Assembly (NCBI GenBank): GCA_903835685.1 | Contig: CAILNX010000047.1 | Location: 1 to 64,000, forward strand | DNA: 64,000 nucleotides | Origin: an uncultured delta proteobacterium | GTDB taxonomy: Bacteria; Desulfobacterota; Desulfovibrionia; Desulfovibrionales; Desulfovibrionaceae | Direction of reading: 5' to 3' | Part shown: one piece after another, positions 35,068 to 43,830 of the stretch | How the letters are laid out: each line of letters opens with the position of its first letter | Position numbering within the stretch: position 1 is the first letter of the stretch | Program-made: the position numbers and the translations under genes | Notes under the pieces: model-generated | The model's database searches: none | What the model saw: only the letters and a program-made list of their open reading frames with translations | Told to the model about the DNA's origin: nothing

Positions 35068-36270
35068 TCAGGTGGTCTGAAACTCTCCGTGGGCATAGAT
35101 GCGCACGGTTCCTCCACCCTTCAGATGGGCCGTGACCTCCTTGTCCTCGGTGTTCACCAGGTCCCAATGCAGGGCCGAGTCGTTGAAGCCCAGCTCGTCC
35201 TTGCGCTCCCGGGTCAGTTCCGAGGGTTCGCCCGCAAAGGTGTCCGAATAGGACGCGCCCACGGCCACGTGGCAATTGCCGAACTCGCCCCCGTAGTTCT
35301 CGTCGAACAGGGTGTTGGCCATGAACCGGTCGATGCGCGAGAACCGGCGGTCGGTCAGGGAGAACTCGCCCAGACGGCAGGCCCCCTCGTCCATTTCCAA
35401 CTGCTTGCGCACGAATTCCTGGCCCTCCAGGGCCGTGGCCTTGACCACCCGCCCGGCCGTAAACTCCAGGCGCACCCCGCGCACGAAATTGCCGGAGCGG
35501 AACGAAGGCTGGTCCGCGAAATACACCCCCCGGGTGCCCCGCCAGTCCGGGGACAGGAAAAGCTCGAAGCTCGGGATGTTGTGTCCGGAAATGCCCAGCC
35601 AGTGCCGCCGCTCCCCAGGCGTCACCCGCAGGTCGCACCCGGCCGACTGCACGTGGAAATGATCCACGGCAAGCCCGTTCAGCCAGTCCTTGACTGCCTG
35701 GGCCTCGCGCCAGACCCGGTCCCACTCGGCCATGGGGTCGGCCTGGTCCAGATAGCAGGCCTTGACGATCTGCTCCTGGTAGGCCTCCATGCTGATCCCG
35801 GCGCTCTCGGCCTGGGCCTTGGTGGGACAGGCGCACAGGGTCCAGCCGAAGCTCCCGGCCTCCTCCCGCTTCTCCAGGATGTCCCGCAGAAATTTGCGGG
35901 CCACCAGCATGGTCCCGATGCGCTTGGGGTCGATTCCGGCCAGATGGGTCAGGGAGGCCGGGGCGATGAGGGAGATGAGCCCGTTCAGGTTCGTGAAAAG
36001 CTCCTCGTCCCCGGGCGGGATGAACACGAGCTGGTCGTCGTCAGCCCGCTCGAAAAAGCCCAACTCCATGCCCCAGGTGGGATTCATGCGCTGCACCGGA
36101 CTGAAACCCCGCTCGAGCAGCAGGCCCCACAAAGCCTCGGCCAGGGGCAGGGCGTCCTTGTCGTAGCGCACGAGCACGATGTCGCCCTTGGCAAAGGGCT
36201 CCTTGCGGGCCTTGTTCAGGCCCCAGAGCAGGGTCTTGGCGTAGCGGTCAAGCTGGATGGCGTCGAACAT
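35068..36270 (-). CDS. M29-family aminopeptidase (paralogue 2)
   Basis: A 400-residue M29 metallopeptidase, clearly paralogous to that at 29182-30387 (shared stretches such as GEFSLTDRR, DEN.GGEFGNCH and the C-terminal HWD). Metal ligands are Glu in FELFLSPD, Glu in GEFSLTD, His in GNCHVAVG, and His/Asp in LHWD. The ATG at 36270 follows GGAG with a six-base gap; an in-frame start at 36300 is less supported. A strong terminator follows. Two copies in 7 kb suggest duplication with later separation by unrelated genes. Confidence 0.86.
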   Translation of the reverse strand: MFDAIQLDRYAKTLLWGLNKARKEPFAKGDIVLVRYDKDALPLAEALWGLLLERGFSPVQRMNPTWGMELGFFERADDDQLVFIPPGDEELFTNLNGLISLIAPASLTHLAGIDPKRIGTMLVARKFLRDILEKREEAGSFGWTLCACPTKAQAESAGISMEAYQEQIVKACYLDQADPMAEWDRVWREAQAVKDWLNGLAVDHFHVQSAGCDLRVTPGERRHWLGISGHNIPSFELFLSPDWRGTRGVYFADQPSFRSGNFVRGVRLEFTAGRVVKATALEGQEFVRKQLEMDEGACRLGEFSLTDRRFSRIDRFMANTLFDENYGGEFGNCHVAVGASYSDTFAGEPSELTRERKDELGFNDSALHWDLVNTEDKEVTAHLKGGGTVRIYAHGEFQTT

Positions 36271-36341
36271 GGGCTGCTCCCTCAAGTAGGTCACGGGCAA
36301 AAGCGCCCGGTTTTTCGTTCCTCAAACAGGACGGCCCGGCC

Positions 36342-37298
36342 TCAAGGACCGACCCCGGCCAGACAGCGGTCCCGGATTTCCCGCAAACGGGCCAGGCATT
36401 CGGGCTGGGCCGTGTATTCCTGGCGGCGGTCCAGGGGCACGGACTCGATGAAGGTCGCGCTCTGCTCCAGAAAGGCGCGCAAGGCCGGGGTTGCCGGGGC
36501 CTCGGCAAAGGTCACGGCCCCGCCCGCCTCGATCCGGGGCAAAAGGCGGCGCGTAACGTACAGCTCCCGCAGGCCGAAGCCGAACAAATAGGCGTTCAGG
36601 GGGAAAGGCTTGATGCGCTCCAACTGGTCCTGATCCTGACGCAGGGCGGACTTGAAATCGCAGTAGGGATCGCCGTCCCGGTACGCCCCCAAATGACGCA
36701 TGATCCCCTCGGTGTCAAAGGCCAGAAGCCGGTACCCGGCCAGCTTGGCCCGGTGGGAGTAGTCCGCGTCCTCGTGCCCGTAGAGCCCATAGTCCTCGTT
36801 GAAAAAGCCCAGCTCCACGTGGGCCTCCCGGGGCACGAACAGGGCTGCGCCGCTTAAGCTGCTCAAGGCCAGCAGGGAGGTCTCCCCGCCGGGCAGCACG
36901 GTATGCTCAAAGGGATGGGAGGTGCCCGGGATTTTCGGCCCGACCAGGGCGGCCACCCCGGCCCGGAGCATAGGGCCGAGCGCCACGGCCAGCCAGTCCC
37001 GGCTCAGAATCTCCATGTCGTTGTCCAGCTTGAGGAAAAACGGCGTGTCCGCACTGGTCCAGGCCAGGTTGGCCGCGCAGGACACGCCCATGTTCTCCGA
37101 GAGCAGGAAGAGATGGTCGATGAGGCCGTCGGCCTTGAGCCGGGTCAGGAACTCCCGGGTTCCGTCCGTGCTTCCGTTGTCCACCACGGTCAGGACATAG
37201 GGCCAGGCCGTGTACTTCTTGAGGGAAGCGAGGCACTTGCGGGTCAGGGCCAGGCGATTGTAGGTGGTCACGCCGATATTGATCTTGGGGAGTTCCAC
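36342..37298 (-). CDS. glycosyltransferase family 2 protein
   Basis: A 318-residue GT2 protein: INIGVTTYNRLALTRKCLAS, VVDNGSTDGTREFL and the DxD-type KLDNDMEIL, then a cytoplasmic C-terminal part with GFFNEDYGLYGHEDADYSHRAK. The start is a GTG with no strong ribosome-binding site. It probably transfers a sugar to an envelope glycan. The 111 bases upstream contain five 13-base tandem repeats. Confidence 0.78.
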   Translation of the reverse strand: MELPKINIGVTTYNRLALTRKCLASLKKYTAWPYVLTVVDNGSTDGTREFLTRLKADGLIDHLFLLSENMGVSCAANLAWTSADTPFFLKLDNDMEILSRDWLAVALGPMLRAGVAALVGPKIPGTSHPFEHTVLPGGETSLLALSSLSGAALFVPREAHVELGFFNEDYGLYGHEDADYSHRAKLAGYRLLAFDTEGIMRHLGAYRDGDPYCDFKSALRQDQDQLERIKPFPLNAYLFGFGLRELYVTRRLLPRIEAGGAVTFAEAPATPALRAFLEQSATFIESVPLDRRQEYTAQPECLARLREIRDRCLAGVGP

Positions 37299-37336
37299 GG
37301 ACGGATATGTAAGCCCAATCCCCCGGGTTGTCGAGG

Positions 37337-37401
37337 GCCGGGCCTGTTTGCCGGGCCTATTCGCCTGGCCAGTCCGCCGGGCCTGTCCGCCGGGCCTGTC
37401 C
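37337..37401. repeat. five tandem 13-bp repeats
   Basis: Units start at 37337, 37350, 37363, 37376 and 37389. The consensus is GCCGGGCCTGTCC; the last two are identical and the others differ at one to three bases. The array lies between the stop of the dehydrogenase gene (37410) and the start of the glycosyltransferase gene (37298). The 13-base unit is not a multiple of three, and it is outside coding sequence. Confidence 0.85.
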
Positions 37402-37409
37402 GTCAGTCC

Positions 37410-38309
37410 CTACTCCCCGCCCTGGCTCATGGCCGCCAGCACCGTCTTCACCGCCGCCAAATCCGCCTCGCCCAGGCCCTTCCCCGCCGCCTGGCGATAG
37501 AGCTGAAAGGCCGTGTGCGTGGCCGGGATGGCCGCCCCGGCCGCATCGGCCGCCGAAAGGATGTAACGCAAATCTTTCAGCATATGCTTCAAGGCGAACT
37601 GGGCCGGGAACTGGTCCGTGACCATCATGTCCGTCTTGGTGCCAAAGATGATGTTGGCCATGGGTCCAGCCCCGACCACCTCCATGATGGCCGCCGGGTC
37701 CAGGCCGCTGGCTGCGCCGAAATTCACGGCCTCGGCCAGGCCCAGGACCATGGCCGACACCAGGAGGTTGGCCGTGAGCTTCATGGCCGAGCCAGCCCCG
37801 GCCGGGCCGCAGCGCACCACCTTCTTGCCCATAGCCAGGAGCACGGGCTCGAACCGGGCGATCTCGGGCTCCGCGCCCCCGGCCAGGATGACCAGGGTGC
37901 CGTCCTCGGCCGGCTTCTTGGACCCGGACACCGGCGCGTCGATGAAACCCACCCGGCAGGAGGCCAGGCGGGCGGCCAGCTCCCGGCTGTAGTCCGGGGG
38001 CACGGTGCTCATGTTGATGAGGGTTTTGCCCGGTTTTTGGCCCTCGGGCTTCAAGCCCGGAAGCAGCCCGCCCTCGCCAAAGACCACGGCGTCAATGGCC
38101 TCAGGCCCGGTGAGCATGAGCACCACGACCTCGGTGTCCCGGGCCAGGACCTCCAGGTTGGACGCGACCTTGGCCCCGGCCTTGGTCACGGCCTCGGCCC
38201 GGCCCGGGGTACGGTTGTACACCGACACTTGGAACCCGGCCTTAAGCAGATTCAAGGTCATGGGCACGCCCATGACCCCCAGGCCAACGAAACCAATATG
38301 CTGCGACAT
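37410..38309 (-). CDS. beta-hydroxyacid dehydrogenase (3-hydroxyisobutyrate/glyoxylate reductase family)
   Basis: A 299-residue NAD(P)-dependent enzyme. The Rossmann motif is GFVGLGVMGVPM. The substrate-binding APVSGSKKPAEDGTL and the catalytic lysine Lys177 in GAGSAMKLTANLL match the beta-hydroxyacid dehydrogenase family. Likely activities include reduction of glyoxylate, succinic or tartronate semialdehyde. GGGAGG precedes the ATG closely. A CGTCAG/CTGACG inverted repeat lies in the 129-base upstream gap (38361-38389). Confidence 0.85.
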   Translation of the reverse strand: MSQHIGFVGLGVMGVPMTLNLLKAGFQVSVYNRTPGRAEAVTKAGAKVASNLEVLARDTEVVVLMLTGPEAIDAVVFGEGGLLPGLKPEGQKPGKTLINMSTVPPDYSRELAARLASCRVGFIDAPVSGSKKPAEDGTLVILAGGAEPEIARFEPVLLAMGKKVVRCGPAGAGSAMKLTANLLVSAMVLGLAEAVNFGAASGLDPAAIMEVVGAGPMANIIFGTKTDMMVTDQFPAQFALKHMLKDLRYILSAADAAGAAIPATHTAFQLYRQAAGKGLGEADLAAVKTVLAAMSQGGE

Positions 38310-38438
38310 ATATCCTCCCGGCCCCTTGCAGGGCTTTTCATGTGTTCAAACAGCTTCAGGCGTCAGGCTTTATCCGCCATGGTCTGACGGCATGAGCATC
38401 AAGTAAAACTTTAACTTTATTTTTCCCGCTCCAGACCC

Positions 38439-39458
38439 TTATCCGGCGAACAAAACGCCCGGGTCCACGGCCTTGACATCGGCCGTGCCGGTCAGGAGCA
38501 TGGCCTGGACCAGTTCGCCGCGCATCTTGTTCAGGAGCAGGGCCACGCCCTCGGCCCCGTTGCCATACGCACCCACGGCCAGGGGGCGTCCCACCAGCAC
38601 GGCATGCGCGCCCAGGGCCAGGAGTTTGAGCACGTCATAGCCCGAACGCACCCCGCCGTCGGCCAGGACGATCATCCGTCCGGCCACCTGGCGGGCGATG
38701 GCGGGCAGGACCTCGGCCGCGCCCGGGGTGTGGTCCAGGATGCGGCCGCCGTGGTTGGAGACCACGATGGCCGAGGCCCCGGCCTGCACGGCCAGTTCGG
38801 CCTCGTCCGGGGTCATGATCCCTTTGAGGATGAAGGGCAGGCCGGTGGCGGAAATGATGTCCCGGATGTCCTGGGGGGACTTGGGTCCCACAGGCTGGCC
38901 TTTGAGGGCCATGGTCACCAGGCCCGCGCCGTCGATGTCCATGCCCACGGCCCGGGCCTTGGCCTCTTCGGCCTGGCGCAAGCGGGCCTTGACCTCGTCG
39001 TTGGCCCGGGGCTTGATGAAGGGCACGCCCCGTCCGGCGCAGGCGGCAATGGCCGCAAGCCCGCTTAGGTACATGCTGGGGTCGGCCCCGTCCCCGCTCA
39101 TGCCCAGGGTCCCGGCCTGCTTGGCCCCGTCCATGATGGCCGAGATGAAGGCGTCCTCGGTCATGGCCGTGCCCATGTTGTAGGGCGTGCCGGTCATGGG
39201 CGCGGCCATAATGGGCATGGACAGGGTCTCGCCCCACAGGGTCAGGGTGGTGTCCACCGACTTCACCCCGTGCATGGTGCGCAGGTTCAGGCGCACGGCC
39301 TTCAAGGCCTCCAGGTTGGCGAAAAAGGCGCTGCCCGTGCCCACCCCGCCCATGCCCGGGACCTCCCCGGCGCAGGCCCGGCCGTCGCACACCGGGCAGA
39401 CCCGGCAATAGCCTTTCAGTTTCTCCTTGGCCGTCTTGCGCATGCTCTGGATATCCAT
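38439..39458 (-). CDS. FMN-dependent alpha-hydroxy-acid dehydrogenase with N-terminal cysteine cluster
   Basis: A 339-residue TIM-barrel flavoenzyme of the lactate/glycolate oxidase family. The catalytic His is in SNHGGRILD, FMN contacts are in VLADGGVRSGYDVLKLLALGA, and the barrel start is MPIMAAPMTGT. The N-terminus has four cysteines (Cys18, Cys21, Cys24, Cys29), unusual for classical lactate oxidases and suggesting a metal or Fe-S site. Such proteins are known in anaerobes without clear function. Given its position next to the lactate locus it may oxidise a 2-hydroxyacid. The ATG at 39458 has GGAGA six bases upstream. The divergent gap has a palindrome ATTCATGAAT at 39489-39498. Confidence 0.82.
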   Translation of the reverse strand: MDIQSMRKTAKEKLKGYCRVCPVCDGRACAGEVPGMGGVGTGSAFFANLEALKAVRLNLRTMHGVKSVDTTLTLWGETLSMPIMAAPMTGTPYNMGTAMTEDAFISAIMDGAKQAGTLGMSGDGADPSMYLSGLAAIAACAGRGVPFIKPRANDEVKARLRQAEEAKARAVGMDIDGAGLVTMALKGQPVGPKSPQDIRDIISATGLPFILKGIMTPDEAELAVQAGASAIVVSNHGGRILDHTPGAAEVLPAIARQVAGRMIVLADGGVRSGYDVLKLLALGAHAVLVGRPLAVGAYGNGAEGVALLLNKMRGELVQAMLLTGTADVKAVDPGVLFAG

Positions 39459-39638
39459 ACTGCTCTCCCTGAAAAAAGAAATATAATTATTCATGAATGT
39501 TATATACACAGAGAGGCCGAATTCGATCTCTGGCCCCAACTCTAGAGCGAACCCGAAAAGATGGCAAGGGCCTCGGCCCTGTTCCTCATGGTTGACTTCC
39601 GGGCCGTCAGAGACCAAAAATGCCCCACGGGAAAATCC

Positions 39639-41168
39639 ATGGCTCAAGCAAACGACGCCCCCCTCATCGAACTGATTCGCGCCCGGGTCTCCCGCCCGGG
39701 CCGCACCCTGCTGCGCGACGTCACCTGGTCCCTGGCCCCTGGCCAGCACTGGGCCGTGCTGGGCGAGAACGGCGCGGGCAAGACCACCTTCCTGCGCCTG
39801 GTGCGCGGGGACATCTGGCCCGACGCTCCGGCCCCGGGCGGCCCGGCCCCCCGGGTCTACCGCCTGGAGGACGAAGCCCTGGAAAGCCCCATCGGCGCGC
39901 GGGAACGCCTGGGCCTGGTCAATCCCGAGTTGCGCGAACTCTACCGGCAGCGGGAATGGGATCTGCCGGTCCAGGAAGTGGTGGGGTCAGGCCTGACGGA
40001 CTCCCCTCGGGTTTACAGCCCCTTGGGTCCCGAAGGGTGCGAGGCCGTGGACGAGGCCCTGGAGCGGGCCAGGGCCTCCCATCTCAAAGGCCGAACCTTC
40101 CTGACCCTGTCCCAGGGCGAGGCCCTGCGGGTGCTCTTGGCCCGGGCCTTGGTCAACGCCCCCCGGGTCCTGTTCCTGGACGAGGCCTTTGACGGATTGG
40201 ACCGCACGGCCCGTCTGGGCCTGAACGCCCTGTGGGACGAACTGGCCGAATCCGGGGTATCCCTGGTGGCCGCCGCCCACCGGGCCGAGGACCTGCCCCT
40301 GGCCCTGACCCATGCCCTGTGGCTGCACGAAGGTCGGGTGGCCGCCCAGGGGCCGCGCCAGGACATCGTGCCCCCGTATTTCTCCCGGACGGACCAGATC
40401 GCGGCCCCTGGCCTCGTTCCGGCCCCTGCCCCAATCCCGGCGCCCATCCCAGCGCCGATCCCCCTGATCCAGGTGCGCCAGGCCAGCGTGGTCCTGGCCG
40501 GGCACACGGCCCTGCACGAGGTGGACTTCACCCTGTTGCCCGGCCAGCACTGGGCCATCCTGGGGGCCAACGGCGCGGGCAAGTCCACCCTGCTCAAGCT
40601 CCTGGCCCGGGATTTGCGGCCCGTGGCCGGGGAGGGCCGGGTGGAGTTCCGCCTGGCTGGCCGCGTCCTGCGCACCCTGTGGGAGGTCCGCCGGGTGGTG
40701 GGCCTGGTGTCCTGGGACCTCCAGGCTGATTTCGCCCCCGAAATCACGGCCCAGGAGGCGGTGGCCACGGGCATCACCGGCGCGCGCGCCCTGTTCGGCC
40801 CCCTGCCCGGCCCGCTCCTGTCCCGGGCCGCACGGACCATGGAGGCCATGGGGCTCTCCGCCCTGGCCCCCCGCCCCCTGGCCGAACTGTCCTACGGCCA
40901 GCGCCGGGCGGTGTTCATCTGCCGGGCCCTGGTGCGCGGCCCCAGGGTCCTGCTGCTGGACGAACCCCTGGGCGGTCTGGACGCCCGCGCCCGCCTGGCC
41001 ATGACCGCCCTGCTGCTCAAGGCCGTGGACCAGGGCACCCAGTTGGTAACCGTCACCCACCACCCAGAGGACATCCCTCCGGTAACCACCCATGTGCTGA
41101 CGCTCGAACAGGGCCGGGTGGTCCGGTCCCAGTCCCTGGCCATGGCCCCGGGAGGACTCCATGCGTAG
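39639..41168 (+). CDS. tandem-NBD ABC ATPase, ModF-like
   Basis: A 509-residue protein with two ABC ATPase domains in one chain and no membrane segment. First Walker A is GENGAGKTT and signature LSQGEALRVLLARA. Second is GANGAGKST with LSYGQRRAVFICRA and LLLDEPLGGLDA. A Pro/Ala/Ile linker (APAPIPAPIPAPIP) joins them. This architecture matches ModF/PhrA-type proteins, linked in part to molybdate handling, but no permease is nearby. The start is uncertain: the ATG at 39639 was preferred over 39561 on similarity to the family start. The end overlaps the histidine kinase start by eight bases. Confidence 0.75.
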   Translation: MAQANDAPLIELIRARVSRPGRTLLRDVTWSLAPGQHWAVLGENGAGKTTFLRLVRGDIWPDAPAPGGPAPRVYRLEDEALESPIGARERLGLVNPELRELYRQREWDLPVQEVVGSGLTDSPRVYSPLGPEGCEAVDEALERARASHLKGRTFLTLSQGEALRVLLARALVNAPRVLFLDEAFDGLDRTARLGLNALWDELAESGVSLVAAAHRAEDLPLALTHALWLHEGRVAAQGPRQDIVPPYFSRTDQIAAPGLVPAPAPIPAPIPAPIPLIQVRQASVVLAGHTALHEVDFTLLPGQHWAILGANGAGKSTLLKLLARDLRPVAGEGRVEFRLAGRVLRTLWEVRRVVGLVSWDLQADFAPEITAQEAVATGITGARALFGPLPGPLLSRAARTMEAMGLSALAPRPLAELSYGQRRAVFICRALVRGPRVLLLDEPLGGLDARARLAMTALLLKAVDQGTQLVTVTHHPEDIPPVTTHVLTLEQGRVVRSQSLAMAPGGLHA

Positions 41169-43830
41169 GCTTCCGGGTCTGGCCGCCGGAGTGCTCCTGG
41201 CCCTCGTTCTGACCCTCCACTTGGCCGCACCGGACCAGGCCCAGGCCGGGGAGAAGAAAAACATCTTCTACCTCAATTCCTACCACAACGGATATCTGTG
41301 GTCCGACCACATCTTAAAGGGCATCCAGGACCTGTTCAAAGAGCGCGACGACTACCTCATTGATCTGCAAGTCGAATACATGGACTCCAAGAAGTACTCG
41401 GGCGAGCCCATGATCGCCATGCTCCTGGAGCACTACCGCCAAAAATTCTCCCATACCCGCTTTGACGCCATCATCGTGTCCGACGACAACGCCTACAACT
41501 TCATGCTCCGCTACCAGTCCCAGCTCTTCCCGGGCGTGCCCCTGGTCTTCTGCGGGGTGAACGACTTTAGGCGCGGGCAGATCGCCGACCGCCCGAACAT
41601 CACCGGAGTGGTGGAGAACCCCAATTTCATCGAGACCATCCAGGTGGCCTTAAGCCTGCACCCGGACAAGACCAAGATGCTCATCATCGGCGACAAGTCC
41701 CTCACCGGCCGGGCCATCCAGAACCAGCTCCGGGCCGTGGCCCCGGCCTTTGCCGGACGCCTGGAGTTCGAATTCCAGGAGGACATGGGCCTGGACGAAC
41801 TCCTGGCCTGGCTGCCCACCCTGCCCGACGACCGCTTCCTGTTCATGGTCCCCATCTATTTGGACGCCCACCAGCAGTTCTACTCGGCCGACGAGGTCCT
41901 CTCCCTCATCCACCGCACCGTGAACATCCCCATCTACAGCGCCTGGGCCTTTCTGCTCGGCCACGGCATCGTGGGCGGCAAGCTGCACGACGGGGTCATG
42001 GAGGGACGCCTGGCGGCCCAGATGGCCCTGCGCATCCTGGGCGGGGAGCCCCCCACCACCATTCCGGTGAAAGAGATCTTCGACGATCCCTACATGTTCG
42101 ACTACAATGTCCTGGAGCAGTTCAAGATCAAGGAAAGCCAACTCCCGTCGGGGAGCATCCTGATCAACGAACCCTATAATTTCTACACCATCAACAAACA
42201 GATCTTCTGGATCATCATCACCAGTTTCGCGGTGTTGCTGTTCGTTGTGCTCCTGCTGGTCACCAACCATCTGCAAAAGAGAACAGTGGAAAAGGAGCTG
42301 CAGCAGTCCCAGCGCATGCTGCGCCTGGTTCTGGACACCATTCCCCTGCTGGTCTACTGGAAGGATCGGGAATTGCGCTACATGGGCGTGAACCGGGCCT
42401 TCCTGGACTTTTTCGGTTTCGCCACCGAGGAAGAGGTCTTGAGCAAGCCCGACGCGGTCATCCTGGAGCGGCCGGACTACGCCCGGCGCGCGGCCCAGGC
42501 CGACCAGATGGTCATGAACACCAACCGCCCCCTGTTGCGCGTGGAATGGGAATTCGAGAACATCCGGGGCTTGAGCCGGGTGCTGGAGATCGCCAAGGTC
42601 CCCTTGCACGACCGCGAAGGCCAGGTGGTGGGCATCTTGAGCACGGCCGAGGACGTGACCCAACGGGCCAGCCTGGAGCGCCAACTCCTGCAATCCCAGA
42701 AGATGGAGGCCATCGGTACCCTGGCCGGGGGCATCGCCCATGATTTCAACAACATTCTCACCTCCATCATCAATTCCATCGAACTGGCCCTCATGGACGG
42801 ACCCGAGGATGCGCTCATCACTGCGGACCTCACCCGGGCGCTCAAGGCCGGGCAGCGCGGCAGCCGCCTGGTCAAGCAGATCCTGGCTTTCAGCCGCCCC
42901 AGCCAGGCCGAGTTCCAGATCATCCGGCCGGCCGAGGCCGTGCACGAGGCCCTGGGGCTGATCAAGGCCTCCCTGCCCAAATACATTGAGGTCAAGGAAC
43001 ACATCGAGGCCGAGACCGCCTTTTGCCAGGCCGACCCCACCCAGTTGAACCAGATCGTCATGAATCTGTGCACCAACGCCTTCCAGGCCATGCGCGACCA
43101 GGGCGGGGAACTGGAAGTCACCCTGGTGGAGGAGGACCTGGACGCGGCCGGGGCCAAGCCCCTGAACTTAAGTCCCGGGCCGTACCTGCGCCTGTCCATC
43201 GCCGACACCGGCCCAGGCATCGCCCCGGAGATTCTGGACAAGATTTTCGATCCTTTTTTCACCACCAAGGGCAAGGCCGAGGGCACGGGCCTGGGCCTGG
43301 CCGTGGTCCTGGGCATCGTGCGCAACCACGGGGGCGGCATCCGCCTGGAAAGCGCGCCCTTTGAGCGCACGGCCTTTGACATCTTTCTGCCGCGCATCAC
43401 CCAGCCCCAGCCCGAGGGCGTGGCCGACCAGAACCAAGCCACCATGGGCCGGGGGAGCATCCTGTTCGTGGAGGACGACGAGGACCAGTTGGCCACTGCC
43501 CCCCGGATGCTCAGCCGCCTGGGCTACCAGGTCACGCCCTGCCGAAGCGCGCTCATGGCCATCGAGGCCCTGGAACGCGCGCCCGAGGCCTTTGACCTAG
43601 TGCTCACGGACTACGACATGCCCGAGATGGACGGCATCGAACTGGCCCACCGCCTGGAGACCCTGGTCCCGGGCCTGCCGGTCGTCCTGGTTTCCGGACG
43701 CCTGGGCGCGGTCCAGAACTGGCCGTCCGGAGGCAATATCCGCAAGCTGGTGCACAAGCCCTATGACCAGGCCGCCATGGCCCAAGCCATCCGCGAGGCG
43801 CTCGGCCCCGCCCGCCCGGAGGACGCATGA
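41161..43830 (+). CDS. hybrid sensor histidine kinase with periplasmic ABC-substrate-binding-like domain
   Basis: An 889-residue membrane kinase. A signal sequence (about 1-29) is followed by a periplasmic domain of about 300 residues resembling ABC substrate-binding proteins (IFYLNSYHNGYLWSDHILKG, DRPNITGVVENPNF). Then come a membrane helix (about 348-368), a PAS domain (about 385-500), a phosphoacceptor domain with His527 (GGIAHDFNN), an ATPase domain (DTGPGIAPEI, GTGLGLA) and a C-terminal receiver (DYDMPEMDG). The ATG follows GGGAGGACTCC and overlaps the upstream gene by eight bases. It sits directly before the NtrC-type regulator and should be its cognate kinase. The periplasmic domain may sense lactate or another organic acid. 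Confidence 0.88.
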   Translation: MRRLPGLAAGVLLALVLTLHLAAPDQAQAGEKKNIFYLNSYHNGYLWSDHILKGIQDLFKERDDYLIDLQVEYMDSKKYSGEPMIAMLLEHYRQKFSHTRFDAIIVSDDNAYNFMLRYQSQLFPGVPLVFCGVNDFRRGQIADRPNITGVVENPNFIETIQVALSLHPDKTKMLIIGDKSLTGRAIQNQLRAVAPAFAGRLEFEFQEDMGLDELLAWLPTLPDDRFLFMVPIYLDAHQQFYSADEVLSLIHRTVNIPIYSAWAFLLGHGIVGGKLHDGVMEGRLAAQMALRILGGEPPTTIPVKEIFDDPYMFDYNVLEQFKIKESQLPSGSILINEPYNFYTINKQIFWIIITSFAVLLFVVLLLVTNHLQKRTVEKELQQSQRMLRLVLDTIPLLVYWKDRELRYMGVNRAFLDFFGFATEEEVLSKPDAVILERPDYARRAAQADQMVMNTNRPLLRVEWEFENIRGLSRVLEIAKVPLHDREGQVVGILSTAEDVTQRASLERQLLQSQKMEAIGTLAGGIAHDFNNILTSIINSIELALMDGPEDALITADLTRALKAGQRGSRLVKQILAFSRPSQAEFQIIRPAEAVHEALGLIKASLPKYIEVKEHIEAETAFCQADPTQLNQIVMNLCTNAFQAMRDQGGELEVTLVEEDLDAAGAKPLNLSPGPYLRLSIADTGPGIAPEILDKIFDPFFTTKGKAEGTGLGLAVVLGIVRNHGGGIRLESAPFERTAFDIFLPRITQPQPEGVADQNQATMGRGSILFVEDDEDQLATAPRMLSRLGYQVTPCRSALMAIEALERAPEAFDLVLTDYDMPEMDGIELAHRLETLVPGLPVVLVSGRLGAVQNWPSGGNIRKLVHKPYDQAAMAQAIREALGPARPEDA

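Noticed and set aside
37337-37401. Tandem repeats as a possible CRISPR array
   Set aside because: Units are directly adjacent 13-mers with no spacers and no cas genes nearby.
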